DNA of 41,194 nt from contig JAFPAQ010000042.1 in assembly GCA_017424235.1 (NCBI GenBank), forward strand, positions 1 to 41,194, in the 5' to 3' direction. Below are positions 24,015 through 32,868 of this stretch, piece by piece; within the stretch, counting starts at the first letter, position 1, and each line of letters begins with the position of its first letter. This DNA is from Lachnospiraceae bacterium. Its GTDB lineage: Bacteria > Bacillota > Clostridia > Lachnospirales > Lachnospiraceae. The notes below the pieces were generated by a model. That model was not told the DNA's origin, did not search any database, and was given only the letters and a program-made list of their open reading frames with translations. A program made the translations under genes and the position numbers.

Positions 24015-24707
24015 ATGGAGAGAATTTTAGCAGTAGGTATAGAATGCTCATATGGAGCCAAAAAAGTGTTGTCCGGCGTGGATATCTCAGTTCAGGCAGG
24101 ACAATGTGTAGGAATTGTAGGTGCTAATGGTTGTGGCAAATCTACACTTCTTAATATCATGACAGGAATCAGAAAGCCTAAAAAGGGTGACTTGTATTTT
24201 GATGGATATAAGGTAGATTTTTGGGGCAGTACCGGGAGAAAGATGTTTATTTCATATACAGGCTATGTTCCTCAGGAAAGTAATCTTATACCTGAGCTTA
24301 GTGTTTTGGATAATCTTTTGTTGTGGTATCAGGATAAAAGAGAGTTGGAATATACTCTAAATAATGGATTTTTGGGTGCAATTGGTATAAATCAGATGTT
24401 ACACTTAAAGGCCGGAAAGCTTTCAGGTGGCATGAAAAAAAGAGTGAGTATTGGATGTGCGCTCGCCGGTAATCCACCGATTTTGATGCTTGATGAACCG
24501 GATGCAGCACTCGACCTTCCCGGTAAGGAAGAAATAAGAAGATATCTTGATATGTACAGGCACTGTGGAGGAACTGTACTTGTGGCAACTCATGATGAGG
24601 GAGACCTTGATATATGTGACCGTGTATATGCGCTTCGAAATGGTAAGGCCATGGAGATTGAAAGGACACTTAGAGGGAATGAGTTGCTGAGATATATACT
24701 TAATTAG
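24015..24707 (+). CDS. ABC transporter ATP-binding protein (ABC-2 export type)
   Basis: The product is 230 residues. Walker A is GANGCGKST (36-44), the Q-loop is YVPQES, the signature is LSGGMKKR, Walker B is ILMLDEPDAALD, and the switch His is in VATHDEGD. All ATPase elements are intact. It powers the permease encoded two genes downstream. The position of a Q/N-rich repeat membrane protein between ATPase and permease is unusual. The substrate is unknown. Confidence 0.92.
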   Translation: MERILAVGIECSYGAKKVLSGVDISVQAGQCVGIVGANGCGKSTLLNIMTGIRKPKKGDLYFDGYKVDFWGSTGRKMFISYTGYVPQESNLIPELSVLDNLLLWYQDKRELEYTLNNGFLGAIGINQMLHLKAGKLSGGMKKRVSIGCALAGNPPILMLDEPDAALDLPGKEEIRRYLDMYRHCGGTVLVATHDEGDLDICDRVYALRNGKAMEIERTLRGNELLRYILN

Positions 24708-24728
24708 ATGAAAGGATAAGGGTTAATA

Positions 24729-26513
24729 ATGGAGGAGAACAATAACAATCAACAGCCGAGTCAGTTTGGAAACCAAACCGGTTCCCAATTTGCCGGCCAG
24801 CCAAATCAATTTAATGGCCAGCCAAATCAATTTAATGGTCAGGTAAATCAATTTAATGGCCAGCCAAATCAATTTAATGGCCAGCTAAATCAGTTTAATG
24901 GTCAGCCAAATCAGTTTAATGGCCAGCTAAATCAGTTTAATGGTCAGCCAAATCAATTCCAGAATCAAACAGGTTTCCAGTATCAAAACCAAAATGTAAA
25001 CCAAACAGGTTTCCAGCCTGGAAGCATGTATGCCAATAATGCTATGGTGAATGCTCAGAAGCCAAAGAAGAAGGTTTGGCCAATAGTTATCGGTGCTGCA
25101 GCTTTATTGCTTGTAGTAATTTCAATAGCAGTTGCTGCTTTGGTTATTCCAAGTAACAAAAAAATCAATTCTTCAGCAAAGAAGATAACAGGTAATGCCC
25201 AGATCGACAATGGACTTGATCAGTTAATATCTGAAAGTTCTTTAAGTGAAAATTCTGTATACAATCAGATAGAATTTGACAAGTTATTCGAAAAGGCAAA
25301 GGATAATACACTTAATGTATCAGGAAACTTTAATGTAAGTATTGCAGGAAGTGAGCCTGTAAATGCAGGCATTGTTTTTGATGGTGTTAATGATCTGAAC
25401 AATAATGTATTACAGTATGATTTAAGTGTAAATGCATTTGGAGCAGATCTGGCTTCAGGTATAGTCACATTTACCAAGGAGAGCTTATTTGTTAATTCAG
25501 AATTATTGGGAAGTGACACTTACCGCGTTGATTTTGAAAATTTTGTTGAGAGATTTGATGCATCAGAGTGGAGCAGATTATTGAATCTCAAATTACAGGA
25601 TAAGCTGGAGTCAGAAGAATTCGATGCAGCAATGGAAGATATTGTCAGTCAGGAAAACTATTCTGAAGAGATGAAGAAAATCTATGAAGAGTCTTTTGCA
25701 GATTTAGAAGTAAAATATGAAAAAGCTGATAAGATGACAGTAAATATTGATGGAAAAGATGTATCATGTAATGGTGTTAATATGATTCTTGATATGGATG
25801 ACCTCAATGCTGCACTTGCAGACTGGTCAGACAAACTTGTAGAGAGTGAATATTACAATAAGATAAAGGAAGAAAATAACCTTGAAGCTACTGAAATCAA
25901 TATTCAGGCAAAGTCAGATATTGTTATCAGCTGGTATTTTGATAAAAAGGGACGCATCGTAAGAGTAATTACTCCTGAAGATATCATATTAAATGATGGA
26001 GAAGATGATTTATGCATCGATTTGGAAGTAGGCTTTGATGGTGTTGATATCATAACAGACAAGATGTACATCAATATAGGAATGAGCGTTGATGAGGATA
26101 AAGTCTATATAGATGCATATAAAGATGTTGAGCGCATGGATGACACCAAATATGAGTATATTACATTTGAAGTATCAAATGATAAAGAAAAGGTTACCAT
26201 AGCATATGACAATAAGACTGTAGAAGAAGATGGAAGCTTTGCTATGAACCTTTCTGTTATAGACGATGCAGAAGAGGTTATGAAGGTAAATGCAAATGGT
26301 TCTGTTACAGATATTGAAAAAGGAAACACATTTACATTCTCTCTTGATGAGTGTAATGTTGCAGTTGAAGGAGAGACTTTAGCATCATTTGATGGTAATA
26401 TTTCAGTTTCCAGTGATAAAAAAGACGTATCAGTTCCTGAGAACTCATTAGATATGCTTGAGATGTCAGAGAGCGATATCTATGGTATGATTATGGGAAT
26501 TATGTATAAGTAA
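24729..26513 (+). CDS. Membrane protein with N-terminal QFNGQPN repeats and large outer domain
   Basis: The product is 594 residues. Residues 23-78 are eight copies of a seven-residue unit (GQPNQFN with P/V/L variation), followed by more Q/N-rich sequence. A basic KPKKK stop and one helix (117-140) point the repeat side into the cytoplasm. The outer part (about 145-594) is acidic, with two similar-looking beta-rich halves rich in Asp, Asn and Lys (LNVSGNFNVSIAGSEPVNAG; EVMKVNANGSVTDIEKGNTF). No catalytic motif is visible. It is encoded between an ABC ATPase and its permease, so it may be an exporter accessory or a surface protein exported by it. The repeat region is likely to vary in copy number. 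Confidence 0.8.
   Translation: MEENNNNQQPSQFGNQTGSQFAGQPNQFNGQPNQFNGQVNQFNGQPNQFNGQLNQFNGQPNQFNGQLNQFNGQPNQFQNQTGFQYQNQNVNQTGFQPGSMYANNAMVNAQKPKKKVWPIVIGAAALLLVVISIAVAALVIPSNKKINSSAKKITGNAQIDNGLDQLISESSLSENSVYNQIEFDKLFEKAKDNTLNVSGNFNVSIAGSEPVNAGIVFDGVNDLNNNVLQYDLSVNAFGADLASGIVTFTKESLFVNSELLGSDTYRVDFENFVERFDASEWSRLLNLKLQDKLESEEFDAAMEDIVSQENYSEEMKKIYEESFADLEVKYEKADKMTVNIDGKDVSCNGVNMILDMDDLNAALADWSDKLVESEYYNKIKEENNLEATEINIQAKSDIVISWYFDKKGRIVRVITPEDIILNDGEDDLCIDLEVGFDGVDIITDKMYINIGMSVDEDKVYIDAYKDVERMDDTKYEYITFEVSNDKEKVTIAYDNKTVEEDGSFAMNLSVIDDAEEVMKVNANGSVTDIEKGNTFTFSLDECNVAVEGETLASFDGNISVSSDKKDVSVPENSLDMLEMSESDIYGMIMGIMYK
24795..24962 (+). repeat. 21-bp tandem repeat, eight units
   Basis: The unit reads approximately GGCCAGCCAAATCAATTTAAT with P/V/L codon changes and alternating ggc/ggt. 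Each unit encodes seven residues, so copy-number change keeps the frame. Confidence 0.95.
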
Positions 26514-26516
26514 GTT

Positions 26517-28736
26517 ATGAATAGTAAAATTTTTATATGGTTCAGAACTGAATATAAAAGGGCAGCAGCTATGCTGCCCTTAATTTTAAAACGTGCAGTG
26601 ATACTGGTTATGGTTTGTGCGATCATGGCAGGTATAACTGTATTTTTTGTTAATGAAATAAAACAAAAAGAGCCACAAAAAGATATATCAGTAAATATAG
26701 GATATGTTGCGGGCACAGATAATATGACTCAGCTCGCAATCAAATATGTTAAGGGTATTGCCTCGGTAAAAGCCATGTGCAATCTTCAAAGCTATGACCT
26801 GGAGGAAGGAATGGACAGGCTAAGGGCAAAGGATATAGATGCTCTTGTAGTGCTTCCTGACAATATCATAGAAGGTATTCTTACAGGAAGTAATGCTCCT
26901 GCAACCATATATGTATCAGATGATGGAATGAAAATGGCATCTGAATTTAATGGACTTGGAAATATCGGGGGTCTGATTTTCAGGGAGCTGGTATCGTCCG
27001 GTGTGAGCATGCTAAAGACAGCTCAGGCGCAGATATACGTGGCATCAGATATGGCTCACAAAAATATTGCAGATAACTATGATATAATATTGCAGGCTGA
27101 TAAATTACAAAGTGCCTTTGATGAAATAAACAGGTACAATCTTTCAATGGCAATAACAAGAGAGTCTCTTTTTAAAACAAAACAGCTCTCTGTTACAGGC
27201 AATGACTCTCCGGTAGTATATTATGGTGGGGCACTGATTACAGTGTACCTGATGTTTTCGGGACTGTTTTTAGGCGTATATTGCAAGAGAAGCTGTATTA
27301 TGCAGAAAATGTTCAACAAGAGACTTGGCATATCATATATGCTTCAGATAGTATCTCAAATGGCAGTTATGGTCAAACTGCTTGCTGTTGTAGGAGCATT
27401 GCCATTATTATTATTGGTTTACAGACCTTTCAGAGAATATGTAAATATAGAGATATCTGTATGTGATATATTCCTTGTTATTTTAGTACTCATAATGATG
27501 TCAGCATATTTTCTGTTGATATATCAGGCAGTGGAAAAGAAAGAGCTTGCACTTTTGGTAGTTGGGTTGTCAGCCTTTGTGCAGGGTTATATGTCAGGCT
27601 GTTTTGTTCCGGCAGTGCTTTTACCGGATAAAATAGCACTTGTTGGCAAATACCTTCCGGCATGGTATATGAGGACAGTTTTTGCAGGACTGTTTGGTGG
27701 AAAAAGTAAAAATAACACCATGATAATAACTGGTATTATTATATGGACTGTGGTGTTTTGTTTTGCTATATGGCTTCTGATGAATAAAAATATATCAGAA
27801 GAACATACTATTACTGCAAAGAGATATGAAATAAAAAATAACAGTACGAATGTTAAAAAAATAAAGATACAGGGTGGATTAAACAGCCTGAAAAACAGCC
27901 TTTTTGGAGTTCTTTTCAGAAGACTTATATATCACAGGAGTATATGGATAACGCTTGTTTTTATGATAATAATAACAATTGGTATTGTAAATGCGGAGAA
28001 AAGCTCTGATACAGTCATACATATTGGAGTTTATGATGAAGCTGATATTTTTATAGAAGAGCTGCAGGCACATTCCGGTCTGATATGTTTTGATAAATAT
28101 GCTTCAGCTGAGGAATTAAAGAAAGCTGTATTAACCGATAAGGTTGAAAGTGGTTATGTGATTCCAAAGGAAGTAAAGGGTAAATCATTTATTCAGGCAA
28201 TGATGGATAATGATGCCAAAAAGGCAATAAGCATATATGAAGATGCCGATACAATAACTACCGATATTGTTAATGAGATAGTTTTTGAGACTATTTTCAG
28301 GGAAAGCTCCCTTAGATGCTTTGAGCAGTATATCGCCTCAAGTGAATATTTTGAGACCTGCAAAAATGATATCGATATTTATGCTGCTGTCAAGGAAATG
28401 ATACAGGATAAGCTGGATGAGAATGTTACCTTTGATGTTCAGATAAAGGATGTTAGTGGCAGTCAGGTAAAGAATCCGCAGGAAATCTTTAAAAGCTATA
28501 GCACGGATAAGGAGGAGACTGATGAGGATGAGACCACATATCCTGTGGCAGGTGTTATATTAGTAGCAGCATTTTTGTGTGTTGTGCAGTCCTTGATTTA
28601 TATAATGAATGATTTCAGGCAAAATCTGTTTTATAAAAGGAATAGACGGGTAGTTGCCATTATAACCATGCTTCAGTCAGCCGGACTATGTTTTGTAGCC
28701 GGAGCAGCATTAATGTTATTTTTCCTATTGACATAG
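26517..28736 (+). CDS. ABC-2 type permease, two tandem halves, second half apparently shortened
   Basis: The product is 739 residues, starting 3 bases after the previous stop, with no separate ribosome site, so translation is probably coupled. The first half has one N-terminal helix (about 20-42), a long outer domain (VNIGYVAGTDN...), then about five more helices from residue 237 (YGGALITVYLMFSGLFLGVY). The second half repeats the plan: helix at about 478-498 (SIWITLVFMIIITIGIVNAE), an outer domain, then two helices at about 675-739 (YPVAGVILVAAFLCVVQSLI; GLCFVAGAALMLFFLLT) and an early stop. By comparison with its own first half, the last four or so helices are missing. It may be a natural variant or a truncation. 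Confidence 0.85.
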   Translation: MNSKIFIWFRTEYKRAAAMLPLILKRAVILVMVCAIMAGITVFFVNEIKQKEPQKDISVNIGYVAGTDNMTQLAIKYVKGIASVKAMCNLQSYDLEEGMDRLRAKDIDALVVLPDNIIEGILTGSNAPATIYVSDDGMKMASEFNGLGNIGGLIFRELVSSGVSMLKTAQAQIYVASDMAHKNIADNYDIILQADKLQSAFDEINRYNLSMAITRESLFKTKQLSVTGNDSPVVYYGGALITVYLMFSGLFLGVYCKRSCIMQKMFNKRLGISYMLQIVSQMAVMVKLLAVVGALPLLLLVYRPFREYVNIEISVCDIFLVILVLIMMSAYFLLIYQAVEKKELALLVVGLSAFVQGYMSGCFVPAVLLPDKIALVGKYLPAWYMRTVFAGLFGGKSKNNTMIITGIIIWTVVFCFAIWLLMNKNISEEHTITAKRYEIKNNSTNVKKIKIQGGLNSLKNSLFGVLFRRLIYHRSIWITLVFMIIITIGIVNAEKSSDTVIHIGVYDEADIFIEELQAHSGLICFDKYASAEELKKAVLTDKVESGYVIPKEVKGKSFIQAMMDNDAKKAISIYEDADTITTDIVNEIVFETIFRESSLRCFEQYIASSEYFETCKNDIDIYAAVKEMIQDKLDENVTFDVQIKDVSGSQVKNPQEIFKSYSTDKEETDEDETTYPVAGVILVAAFLCVVQSLIYIMNDFRQNLFYKRNRRVVAIITMLQSAGLCFVAGAALMLFFLLT

Positions 28737-28756
28737 TAGGGATTGCATGATAAAAC
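28728..28756 (+). promoter_or_regulatory. Possible promoter of the iron-sulfur operon
   Basis: TTGACA (28728-28733), 17 bases, TAAAAC (28751-28756). The -35 element overlaps the last codons of the upstream permease gene. Confidence 0.35.
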
Positions 28757-28780
28757 AAATATAACAAACAAAAATATATG

Positions 28781-28801
28781 AATGTACGCTGAAAGTACAT
28801 T
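28781..28801. promoter_or_regulatory. Inverted repeat, candidate operator upstream of the Rrf2 gene
   Basis: AATGTAC (28781-28787) and GTACATT (28795-28801) are exact complements with a 7-base spacer. The centre-to-centre distance of 14 bases is suitable for a dimeric regulator, such as the Rrf2 protein encoded next (inference). Confidence 0.35.
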
Positions 28802-28909
28802 GGAAAAGAATAAGGATCAGTTTGAAAAATATATGGAAGTTTTTTCAAATGAAGCTTTGTATCTACAGTTAAAAGATTGCAGATTATAAGAAAGGTAAGG
28901 TTTTATTTC

Positions 28910-29344
28910 ATGGCGATTTCAACAAAAGGCAGATATGCCCTGCGTATTATGCTCGACCTTGCTGAGCATTCGGGCGAGGTAATCAAGTTAAAGGAAATAG
29001 CAGGAAGGCAAAATATTTCTGAAAAATATATGGAGCAGATAATATCAATACTTAATAAGGCCGGATATGTGAGAAGTACCAGAGGTGCACAGGGTGGATA
29101 TCAGCTGGTGAAGAACCCGGCAGAGTATACCGTCGGAATGGTGCTTCGTCTTACGGAAGGCTCTTTAGCACCTGTAGAATGTCTTAACGAAAATGCATTA
29201 AAGTGTGAGCGCGAGGATATTTGTGCCACAGTAGAGGTGTACAAAAGAATATACGACGCAATAAACGGAGTTATTGATAATTTTACCATAGCAGATTTGC
29301 TGGATGTAAAAAACGAAAAGGCATCAAACAACTATGTAATCTAA
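28910..29344 (+). CDS. Rrf2-family transcription regulator, probable Fe-S sensor
   Basis: The product is 144 residues. I start at ATG 28910 (AAAGGTAAGG upstream, spacing 9). The N-terminal winged helix is typical: MAISTKGRYALRIMLDLAEH and RGAQGGYQLVKNPAEYTVG. Cys91, Cys99 and Cys105 (C-x7-C-x5-C) are placed like the cluster ligands of IscR-type proteins, so an iron-sulfur cluster is likely. It precedes the cysteine desulfurase and scaffold genes, as IscR does in many bacteria, and probably regulates them. The alternative is a CymR-like cysteine regulator, which normally lacks the three cysteines. Confidence 0.88.
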   Translation: MAISTKGRYALRIMLDLAEHSGEVIKLKEIAGRQNISEKYMEQIISILNKAGYVRSTRGAQGGYQLVKNPAEYTVGMVLRLTEGSLAPVECLNENALKCEREDICATVEVYKRIYDAINGVIDNFTIADLLDVKNEKASNNYVI

Positions 29345-29452
29345 GCCTGGGAGAGAATATTCTCTCCTAAATTTAAGAAATAAAAGTATACTAATCTTAT
29401 ATGAATACAGGACTTTTTGAGTCTGGCATATTAAAAAAACATCAGGAAAGGA

Positions 29453-30643
29453 ATGGAAAATAATATGATTTATTTGGATAATGCAGCTACAACAAGGGTT
29501 AGTGAGGAAGTTTTCGAAGCTGTGAAACCATATTTTTGCGAGAATTATGCAAATCCTTCTGCAGTATATGGATTTGCAGGTAAGGATATGAGAGCTGTAA
29601 ACAGGGCAAGACAGAGTGTTGCTGATCTTATAGGAGCAAACCACAGTGAAATATATTTTACGGCAGGCGGAAGCGAATCGGACAACTGGGCGATAAAGGC
29701 AGTTGCTGAGAGCTATAAGGAAAAAGGAAAACATATTATCACTACTAAAATAGAGCATCATGCAGTGTTGCACACCTGTGAATATCTTGAAAGACAGGGC
29801 TATGAGGTGACATATGTGGGCGTGGATGAGTATGGAGTGGTAAAGCTTGATGAGATTGAAAAGGCTATAAGACCGGATACCATCCTTATCTCAGTTATGG
29901 CTGCAAACAATGAGATAGGTACCATACAGCCACTTAAGGAGATAGGTGAGCTTGCACATAAGCATGGTGTCATCTTCCACACAGATGCAGTACAGGCCTA
30001 TGGTCATATTCCTTTGAATGTGGATGAGCTTGGAATAGACCTGTTAAGTGCCAGCGGACACAAATTTCATGCGCCAAAGGGTATAGGATTTTTATATATT
30101 CGCAAAAATATACGTATAGGTTCGTTTATACATGGTGGTGCACAGGAGAGAGCCAGAAGAGCAGGCACTCTCAATACACCGGGTATAGTTGGAATTGGTG
30201 CAGCGGCAGAGTGTGCAAAGCTCAACATGGAGAAAAATATAGAAGCTCAGACTTCTCTCAGAGATTATCTTATAAAAAGAGTGCTTGAGGAGATTCCATA
30301 CAGCAGACTTAACGGACATCCGACAAAGAGACTTCCGGGAAATGCCAATTTCTGCTTCCGTTTTATAGAGGGTGAGTCAATGCTGATTCTTTTGGACCAG
30401 CAGGGAATATGCGCTTCTTCAGGCTCAGCATGTACATCAGGCTCGCTTGACCCATCACATGTGCTTCTGGCAATAGGACTTCCTCATGAGATAGCACATG
30501 GTTCACTCAGACTTACTCTGTCAGAGGATAACACAAAGGAGGAAATTGACTTTACGGTTGAGGCATTAAAGAAAATAATTGTGCGTCTGAGAGAGATGTC
30601 ACCTCTATATGAGGATTTTTTAAAGCAAAATGAAAATGTGTAA
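29453..30643 (+). CDS. iscS: Cysteine desulfurase (NifS/IscS-type)
   Basis: The product is 396 residues. Either ATG 29453 or ATG 29465 could be the start; AGGAAAGGA is just upstream. It removes sulfur from cysteine using pyridoxal phosphate and passes it to the scaffold encoded downstream. The N-terminus reads MIYLDNAATT. The PLP lysine is Lys204 in SGHKFHAPKGIGFLY, and the active Cys327 lies in SGSACTSGSLDPSHVLLAIG. All key residues are present. The gene is between the Rrf2 regulator and iscU, with a palindrome before the latter. The short NifS-type length suggests it acts with the adjacent IscU-type partner. Confidence 0.95.
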   Translation: MENNMIYLDNAATTRVSEEVFEAVKPYFCENYANPSAVYGFAGKDMRAVNRARQSVADLIGANHSEIYFTAGGSESDNWAIKAVAESYKEKGKHIITTKIEHHAVLHTCEYLERQGYEVTYVGVDEYGVVKLDEIEKAIRPDTILISVMAANNEIGTIQPLKEIGELAHKHGVIFHTDAVQAYGHIPLNVDELGIDLLSASGHKFHAPKGIGFLYIRKNIRIGSFIHGGAQERARRAGTLNTPGIVGIGAAAECAKLNMEKNIEAQTSLRDYLIKRVLEEIPYSRLNGHPTKRLPGNANFCFRFIEGESMLILLDQQGICASSGSACTSGSLDPSHVLLAIGLPHEIAHGSLRLTLSEDNTKEEIDFTVEALKKIIVRLREMSPLYEDFLKQNENV

Positions 30644-30665
30644 ATAAAGTTTGGACTATAAAAAA

Positions 30666-30710
30666 ATGTACTCTCGGAATCCATCTGTTTAAAAGATTCC
30701 GAGAGTACAT
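30666..30710. repeat. Dispersed palindrome, copy 3
   Basis: ATGTACTCTCGGAATC (30666-30681) pairs perfectly with GATTCCGAGAGTACAT (30695-30710). The loop CATCTGTTTAAAA matches copy 2 and the inverted copy 1. It sits between iscS and iscU. Confidence 0.9.
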
Positions 30711-30733
30711 AAAAGGTGAGGTAGGGATTAAAA

Positions 30734-31156
30734 ATGTATAGTGAAAAGGTAATGGATCATTTTAATAATCCACGCAATGTGGGTGAGATAGAGAACGCAA
30801 GCGGAGTAGGTACAGTGGGAAATGCCAAATGTGGCGATATCATGAGAATGTACCTGGATATAGATGAAAACGGTGTTATAAACGAAGCCAAATTTAAGAC
30901 CTTTGGCTGTGGTGCTGCCGTAGCTACCAGTTCAATGGCTACTGAGCTGGTGAAAGGAAAGACAGTAGAGGAAGCCATGAAGGTAACAAATAAGGCAGTT
31001 ATGGAGGCCCTGGACGGACTTCCTCCTGTAAAGGTACACTGTTCGCTTCTTGCAGAGGAAGCAATACATGCCGCATTATGGGATTATTCACAAAAAAACA
31101 ATATCGTGATAGATGGTCTTAAGAAGCCTGTTGAGGATATAGAGGAGTTAGATTGA
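30734..31156 (+). CDS. iscU: NifU/IscU-type iron-sulfur cluster scaffold
   Basis: The product is 140 residues, starting MYSEKVMDHFNNPRNVGE, with GGTGAGGTAGGG upstream. The three scaffold cysteines are Cys33 (AKCGD), Cys59 (FGCGAA) and Cys103 (VHCSLLAEEA), with Asp35. Clusters are built on it from sulfur delivered by the desulfurase encoded upstream. It lacks the IscU LPPVKLHCS form in detail but has LPPVKVHCS, the partner-binding motif. No chaperone genes hscAB follow, as usual in clostridia. Confidence 0.93.
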   Translation: MYSEKVMDHFNNPRNVGEIENASGVGTVGNAKCGDIMRMYLDIDENGVINEAKFKTFGCGAAVATSSMATELVKGKTVEEAMKVTNKAVMEALDGLPPVKVHCSLLAEEAIHAALWDYSQKNNIVIDGLKKPVEDIEELD

Positions 31157-31207
31157 TTTCACAAAAAGCATTGAAAATACAATTCAAAACAGATAATATG
31201 ATATGTA

Positions 31208-31239
31208 GGATTGTGAGAGTACGAAGTACGTAACAATCC
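31208..31239. repeat. Hairpin between iscU and the MBOAT gene
   Basis: GGATTGT and ACAATCC bracket an inner GTAC/GTAC pair. The 184-base gap also has a GGGGAC/GTCCCC pair (31272-31305). No T-run is present. Confidence 0.5.
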
Positions 31240-31340
31240 GTAGGTATCTGAAATGAATAAGCCGTTTTCGCGGGGACGGGAAAAGTGTTTCCAATATCTG
31301 TCCCCACCGGTCATGGCTTGGAAAGGAAATGTAATTTAAG

Positions 31341-32831
31341 ATGCTTTTTAACTCATTTATATTTATTTTTCTGTTTTTGCCATTAACGCTTATAGGCTGG
31401 TATGGATTAAATAAAATACACAGATATAAACCGGCGCAGATTTTTCTTGTAGCCATGTCTTTATGGTTTTATGCTTATTTTAATGTAAGCTATCTGCCAA
31501 TAATTCTGGTAAGTTGTTTTATCAATTATTTCTTTAGTTATCTTATAGCCAAAGGTATATCCGCAAAGGCTGTGTGTACAGCCGGCTGCGTGGTAAATCT
31601 TGGTATACTTGGTTATTTCAAATATTATGATTTCTTTGTAGAAAATATAAATGCCGTTTTGGGCATGAATTTTAATCTGAAACATATTTTACTGCCACTT
31701 GGAATAAGCTTTTTTACATTTCAGCAGCTGTCCTTTGTCATTGACAGATGTACAGGCAGGGCACCACATTACGGGTTTCTTGAATATATGAATTTTGTGA
31801 CCTTTTTTCCACAGCTTATCGCAGGACCGATTGTGCTTCACAGTGAGCTTGTACCTCAGTTTAAAGACGAGTCAAAGAAAAGCTTTGATACAGACAGCTT
31901 TGCACAGGGTATAGCTTTCTTTGTGCTTGGTCTGTCCAAGAAAGTATTGCTTGCAGATTCACTTATTAGACCTGTTGAATATGCATTTACTCATGTTACC
32001 GGGCTTGATACACCTTCTGCGATACTTGGCATACTGGCATATACGTTTGAATTGTATTTTGATTTCAGTGGATATTGTGATATGGCAGTTGGTATAGGCA
32101 AGATGTTTAGGATTGAGATACCGGACAACTTCGATTCTCCCTATAAGTCAGCTTCGGTAAAAGAGCTGTGGAGGAGATGGCATATTACCCTTGGCAGATT
32201 CTTCACCACCTATGTATATTTTCCTTTGGGAGGAAACAGAAAAGGTACGGTAAGAACGGTTATAAATACCATGACAGTGTTTTTGTTAAGTGGACTGTGG
32301 CACGGCGCAAACTGGACTTTTGTAATATGGGGAGCACTCCAGGGCATTGCAATCTCATTTGAAACGCTACGTGACAAATTGCGAAAAGACGGCAAAACGG
32401 ATAAAAAACAGATTAAAAGAGGATTTATGTATCGAGTTTCACAGCTGCTAACCTTCTGCTATTTTGCGCTTTCAGTAATATTTTTCAGAAGTGACAGTGT
32501 AGATCTTGCCATCACATATTTTAAGCAGATGTTTTCTTTTTGCTACAGTGGCAGAATGTTCATTATGACAGATACGCTCAAATGTCCGGAGCTTTATATG
32601 GTGACAAAGCTTATTTCCCTGAAAGCACCACAGCTTGTATCAGTGGCTAATTTCATTATATTTATGCTTATCATGCTGATATGCGTTATCGCACTTGCCG
32701 GCAGACGCACCCGTGTCATAGTAGAGAATGCAAAGTGGGGTATTGGATTTGGTTTTGTGCTGGCATTTCTGTTTGTGTGGTCTGTTATCGCACTTTCCGG
32801 GGTAAGTACTTTTCTGTACTTTAATTTTTAG
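31341..32831 (+). CDS. MBOAT-family O-acyltransferase (AlgI/DltB-like)
   Basis: The product is 496 residues with about ten membrane helices. MBOAT features: ITLGRFFTTYVYFPLGGNRK and SGLWHGANWTFVIWGALQG, where the His of SGLWHG is the conserved catalytic residue of the family. It moves acyl groups, usually acetyl, across the membrane to an extracytoplasmic acceptor. The SGNH partner is encoded next, 37 bases downstream, the usual AlgI/AlgJ or PatA/PatB layout. The acceptor polymer (cell wall or exopolysaccharide) cannot be read. It is flanked by inverted 14-base repeats (31292 and 32837). Confidence 0.92.
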   Translation: MLFNSFIFIFLFLPLTLIGWYGLNKIHRYKPAQIFLVAMSLWFYAYFNVSYLPIILVSCFINYFFSYLIAKGISAKAVCTAGCVVNLGILGYFKYYDFFVENINAVLGMNFNLKHILLPLGISFFTFQQLSFVIDRCTGRAPHYGFLEYMNFVTFFPQLIAGPIVLHSELVPQFKDESKKSFDTDSFAQGIAFFVLGLSKKVLLADSLIRPVEYAFTHVTGLDTPSAILGILAYTFELYFDFSGYCDMAVGIGKMFRIEIPDNFDSPYKSASVKELWRRWHITLGRFFTTYVYFPLGGNRKGTVRTVINTMTVFLLSGLWHGANWTFVIWGALQGIAISFETLRDKLRKDGKTDKKQIKRGFMYRVSQLLTFCYFALSVIFFRSDSVDLAITYFKQMFSFCYSGRMFIMTDTLKCPELYMVTKLISLKAPQLVSVANFIIFMLIMLICVIALAGRRTRVIVENAKWGIGFGFVLAFLFVWSVIALSGVSTFLYFNF

Positions 32832-32868
32832 CCAGAGGGGACAGATATTGATTTAGAAAGGCAAGGTT

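Noticed and set aside
24795-24962. CRISPR-like array
   Set aside because: The 21-base units are contiguous with no spacers and encode a protein repeat.
28782-28889. 35-residue open frame between the permease and the Rrf2 gene
   Set aside because: It has no ribosome site and its start lies inside a perfect inverted repeat, so it is more likely a control region.
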